This document shows, piece by piece, positions 7,423-8,615 of a stretch of DNA of 8,615 nucleotides (positions are counted from its first letter, which is position 1; the number at the start of each line of letters is the position of its first letter). The notes beneath the pieces were generated by a model, which saw only the letters and a program-made list of their open reading frames with translations, did no database searches and was not told the origin of the DNA. Source of the stretch: an uncultured Mycoplasmataceae bacterium. Its GTDB lineage: Bacteria; Bacillota_I; Bacilli_A; Mycoplasmatales; Mycoplasmoidaceae. The DNA lies in NCBI GenBank assembly GCA_949283985.1, contig CASDUM010000105.1, forward strand, positions 1 to 8,615, given 5' to 3'. Position numbers and translations under genes: made by a program.

Positions 7423-7557
7423 ATGAATAAAAAAATTTTAAAATCAGTAAAAAAATTAGCTGATAAAGAAATACATAATACAATAGATGGAAAATGTTTA
7501 TTTCTTTGCTATCAGCCTAAAATTCCAAAAAGTTTAAAGAAAAAAGTCAAATATTAA
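7423..7557 (+). CDS. AgrD-like cyclic peptide autoinducer precursor
   Basis: This 44-residue peptide has a strong ribosome binding site (GGGAGGGA, nine bases before the ATG) and three AgrD-type parts. These are a basic amphipathic N-terminal segment (MNKKILKSVKKLADKEI), a core C25-L-F-L-C29, and a C-terminal tail YQPKIPKSLKK. AgrD proteins are cut and cyclised by AgrB into a thiolactone or lactone, and the tail pattern (E/Q)PxxPxSL right after a five-residue Cys-led ring is the family hallmark, resembling the C. perfringens CLWFT ring followed by HQPEEP as I recall it. Unusually, the ring-closing residue would be a second Cys and the tail end is basic rather than acidic. No agrB, agrC or agrA is in the window. 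It has few Ser/Thr, so it is an unlikely LanB substrate. The call rests on the motif only. Confidence 0.65.
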   Translation: MNKKILKSVKKLADKEIHNTIDGKCLFLCYQPKIPKSLKKKVKY

Positions 7558-7563
7558 TATACT

Positions 7564-7611
7564 TTAGTATTTTTGTACTAACAATCCTTTCATTTAAAAT
7601 TATCTTGATAA
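7564..7611 (+). promoter_or_regulatory. inverted repeats between the two peptide genes
   Basis: TTAGTA, six bases, TACTAA (7564-7581) and TTATC-TT-GATAA (7600-7611) are perfect short inverted repeats just before the GGAGGG at 7620-7625. They may be operator or leader structure for the YEKP peptide gene. A poor promoter, TTGTAC at 7574 with TAAAAT at 7595 and a 15-base spacer, overlaps them. No convincing terminator separates the two peptide genes, so co-transcription is possible. Confidence 0.25.
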
Positions 7612-7634
7612 AACTAAATGGAGGGATTTTTTTT

Positions 7635-7658
7635 ATGATAGGTGAAAATTATGGATAA
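7635..7658 (+). other. seven-codon upstream ORF overlapping the YEKP peptide start
   Basis: GGAGGG at 7620-7625 lies nine bases before an ATG at 7635 that encodes only MIGENYG and stops at 7658, overlapping the ATG of the 63-aa peptide at 7651 in another frame. The best-placed ribosome binding site therefore serves this mini-ORF. The longer peptide may depend on coupled re-initiation, helped by AGGTG at 7640-7644. Alternatively a one-base indel broke an older fused start (MIGENY joined to DNGYEKP). Confidence 0.4.
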
Positions 7659-7842
7659 TGGATATGAAAAACCTACTGTGGGCACTGATAATCCTAATGA
7701 TAATGGTGTAGCACCTAGATCAATCGTAGCAGTATCTCTCGCTTTTGTTTATGGTATTGCAGTATTTGATATATTAATATTTATCAATTGGGGTGGATCG
7801 GTCAATTTAGTAGGATCAAAAAATGCAGTTTGGACAGATTAG
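7651..7842 (+). CDS. small Cys-free peptide, candidate RiPP precursor with YEKP leader
   Basis: This 63-residue peptide starts MDNGYEKPTVGTDNPNDNG. A YEKP(T/V) segment near the N-terminus is common in leader peptides of Firmicute RiPP precursors. The acidic, Asn/Asp-rich leader-like part is followed from about residue 24 by a hydrophobic stretch (SIVAVSLAFVYGIAVFDILI) and a tail INWGGSVNLVGSKNAVWTD. It has no Cys, and Ser/Thr at 24, 29, 50, 56 and 62 in the putative core. ATG at 7651 has AGGTG six bases before it. A GTG at 7642 would add MKI. It is the best local substrate for the divergent LanB operon, but I do not recognise the family. The hydrophobic segment could equally make it a small membrane peptide. 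A strong inverted repeat follows at 7880. Confidence 0.55.
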   Translation: MDNGYEKPTVGTDNPNDNGVAPRSIVAVSLAFVYGIAVFDILIFINWGGSVNLVGSKNAVWTD

Positions 7843-7879
7843 CATATAAAACATATTAAAAAATTTAAGCTATTCTAGT

Positions 7880-7926
7880 AAGTTGTAGAAAGTATACTTT
7901 AAAAGTAGTGCTTTCTACAACTTTTA
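7880..7926 (+). terminator. 13-bp perfect inverted repeat, probable terminator
   Basis: AAGTTGTAGAAAG (7880-7892) pairs perfectly with CTTTCTACAACTT (7911-7923). The loop itself contains TACTTT-A-AAAGTA, a second palindrome, so a long two-part hairpin can form. Only four T follow the stem before a run of A, so the U-tract is poor. Its place 37 bases after the YEKP peptide stop and before the DUF3784 promoter favours a terminator. Confidence 0.6.
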
Positions 7927-7949
7927 AAAATCTCAATAAATATAAATTT

Positions 7950-7977
7950 TTGTTTTTTTTAATTGCTATAGTATAAT
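7950..7977 (+). promoter_or_regulatory. promoter of the DUF3784 gene
   Basis: TTGTTT (7950-7955) and a perfect TATAAT (7972-7977) are 16 bases apart, about 30 bases before the gene's start and just after the preceding terminator hairpin. The DUF3784 gene is therefore probably transcribed on its own. Confidence 0.5.
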
Positions 7978-8008
7978 TAATTTGAACTAGAAAAGGAGGC
8001 ATTTATAA

Positions 8009-8299
8009 ATGATATATGTTTCAATTTTTTTGATTCTAATATCTATACCTTTGTGTCTTGGTAAAGGAAGTGAATTTATTGCTGGTTATAATACTTCATC
8101 AAAACAAGAAAAGGAAAAATATGATACAAAAAAAATGTGTAGATCTTTAGGGATTACTTTTTTGATAATTAGTATATATCTAATCGGCTATGAACTGCTA
8201 AATAATGAGGATTTATATTATTTAGTGGTAGGAATATCTATATTAACACTAATTATAGAAAACTTCTATATTAAGAAAAATTTATTAAATAGGACATAA
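8009..8299 (+). CDS. DUF3784-type small membrane protein
   Basis: This 96-residue protein has three hydrophobic segments, near 3-17, 46-64 and 70-86. Between the first and second lie GKGSEFIAGYNTSS and then KEKYDTKKMCRSLG. That arrangement, a TM helix, GKG...IAGYNT, EKxKYDxKK(M/L)CR and two further helices, is what I know as DUF3784, a family of unknown function widespread in Firmicutes. AAAGGAGG sits nine bases before the ATG, making the start clear. It has its own promoter and is separated by a hairpin from the peptide gene. No role in the RiPP pathway can be shown. Small membrane proteins next to bacteriocin genes sometimes give immunity, but this is only a guess here. Confidence 0.8.
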   Translation: MIYVSIFLILISIPLCLGKGSEFIAGYNTSSKQEKEKYDTKKMCRSLGITFLIISIYLIGYELLNNEDLYYLVVGISILTLIIENFYIKKNLLNRT

Positions 8300-8512
8300 A
8301 ATAAAATGGCAATGTATAATTAATATTATTAAATGGACTTAAAATATTAAATTTTTTATGAATCATAATCACATCTAAAAGACGTATATGTATGTGCTCT
8401 AGAAGGGCATTCTGTTACGCCGTGTTTCACACTCTTAACCCTTACAGCCACAACACTTTTTCTGTCTAGGGTATGAAACGAAATAAATATTCGGAAGGTC
8501 ACATATAAAAAG
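8300..8512. other. non-coding stretch with an unassigned G+C-richer patch
   Basis: After the DUF3784 stop the sequence is AT-rich to about 8370. From about 8370 to 8500 it rises to roughly 45 percent G+C by eye, unlike anything else in the window. No frame on either strand carries a start and ribosome binding site. The minus strand is open for a short run ending CPSRAHTYTSFRCDYDS with a stop near 8358, which I do not recognise. It may be the edge of a foreign or decayed element. Confidence 0.35.
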
Positions 8513-8555
8513 AAAACGACAATGATTATCTCTAATGATTATCGTTGTCGTTTTT
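8513..8555. terminator. strong bidirectional hairpin terminator
   Basis: A 17-bp stem (8513-8529 with 8538-8554), with one G-U wobble and one mismatch, has an 8-base loop and is followed by T on the plus strand. On the minus strand it is followed by TTTTCTTTTT. It could end transcription from both sides. The loop-proximal bases repeat AATGATTATC, which resembles half of a Fur box, but the hairpin explains the sequence well enough. Confidence 0.65.
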
Positions 8556-8559
8556 GGTA

Positions 8560-8601
8560 TAATTAGATTATGGAATCTTTTCATTTTATGCAATCTAATT
8601 A
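8560..8601. repeat. 10-bp inverted repeat at the right edge
   Basis: TAATTAGATT (8560-8569) and AATCTAATTA (8592-8601) are perfect inverted copies with 22 bases between them. They directly follow the terminator hairpin and may be an operator or part of a mobile-element end. The window stops 14 bases later. Confidence 0.4.
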
Positions 8602-8615
8602 CACTGATAATTATA

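Noticed and set aside
7423..7557. AgrD-like peptide as the LanB substrate
   Set aside because: It has only S8, T20 and S37, none inside the CLFLC core, and its tail pattern fits AgrD much better than a lanthipeptide core.
8513..8554. Fur box pair (AATGATTATC repeats)
   Set aside because: The repeats form the two arms of a terminator-like hairpin with T-runs on both sides. No iron-related gene is visible, so the terminator explains it.
8570..8615. ORF starting MESFHFMQSNYTDNY and running off the window
   Set aside because: Fifteen codons are visible, with no ribosome binding site. It could be the start of a transposase, but nothing supports a call.
1..8615. CRISPR array, tRNA or rRNA genes
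   Set aside because: No regularly spaced direct repeats and no tRNA- or rRNA-like sequence were seen on either strand.

Overview
The window is very AT-rich (roughly a quarter G+C by eye). It uses strong GGAGG-type ribosome binding sites, carries an agrD-like peptide gene and a DUF3784-type membrane protein, and encodes class I lanthipeptide-type enzymes. Together these point to a low-GC Firmicute, most likely a Clostridium or close relative. The species cannot be named from this sequence.

Layout. Positions 120-5434 (minus strand) hold a compact three-gene operon for modifying a ribosomally made peptide (RiPP). In transcription order it is a full-length LanB-type dehydratase (2525-5434), a GT1/MGT-type glycosyltransferase (1168-2475) and a short LanC-like protein (120-1166). 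A plausible sigma-A promoter lies about 60-90 bases before lanB. Positions 5640-7334 are a graveyard: the relic of an IS21-type istB gene with the hairpin-rich tail of such an element, then a truncated ABC transporter ATPase and its permease, both broken by frameshifts or a stop codon. Positions 7423-8299 (plus strand) hold three small intact genes: an AgrD-like cyclic-peptide precursor (44 aa), a 63-aa cysteine-free peptide with a YEKP leader-like start, and a DUF3784-type membrane protein (96 aa). The last 300 bases are non-coding, with an unassigned G+C-richer patch and strong hairpins.

How the parts may fit. The dehydratase keeps the residues expected for glutamylation and for glutamate elimination, so it looks active. 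The LanC-like partner has lost two of the three canonical zinc ligands, and the best local substrate candidate has no cysteine. A consistent reading is a dehydrated and possibly glycosylated peptide without classical lanthionine rings. No transporter, leader protease, immunity protein or regulator is intact in the window. The only transporter present is dead, so export and immunity must lie elsewhere or the system is partly decayed. The AgrD-like peptide lacks AgrB, AgrC and AgrA here. Whether it controls the operon is inference only.
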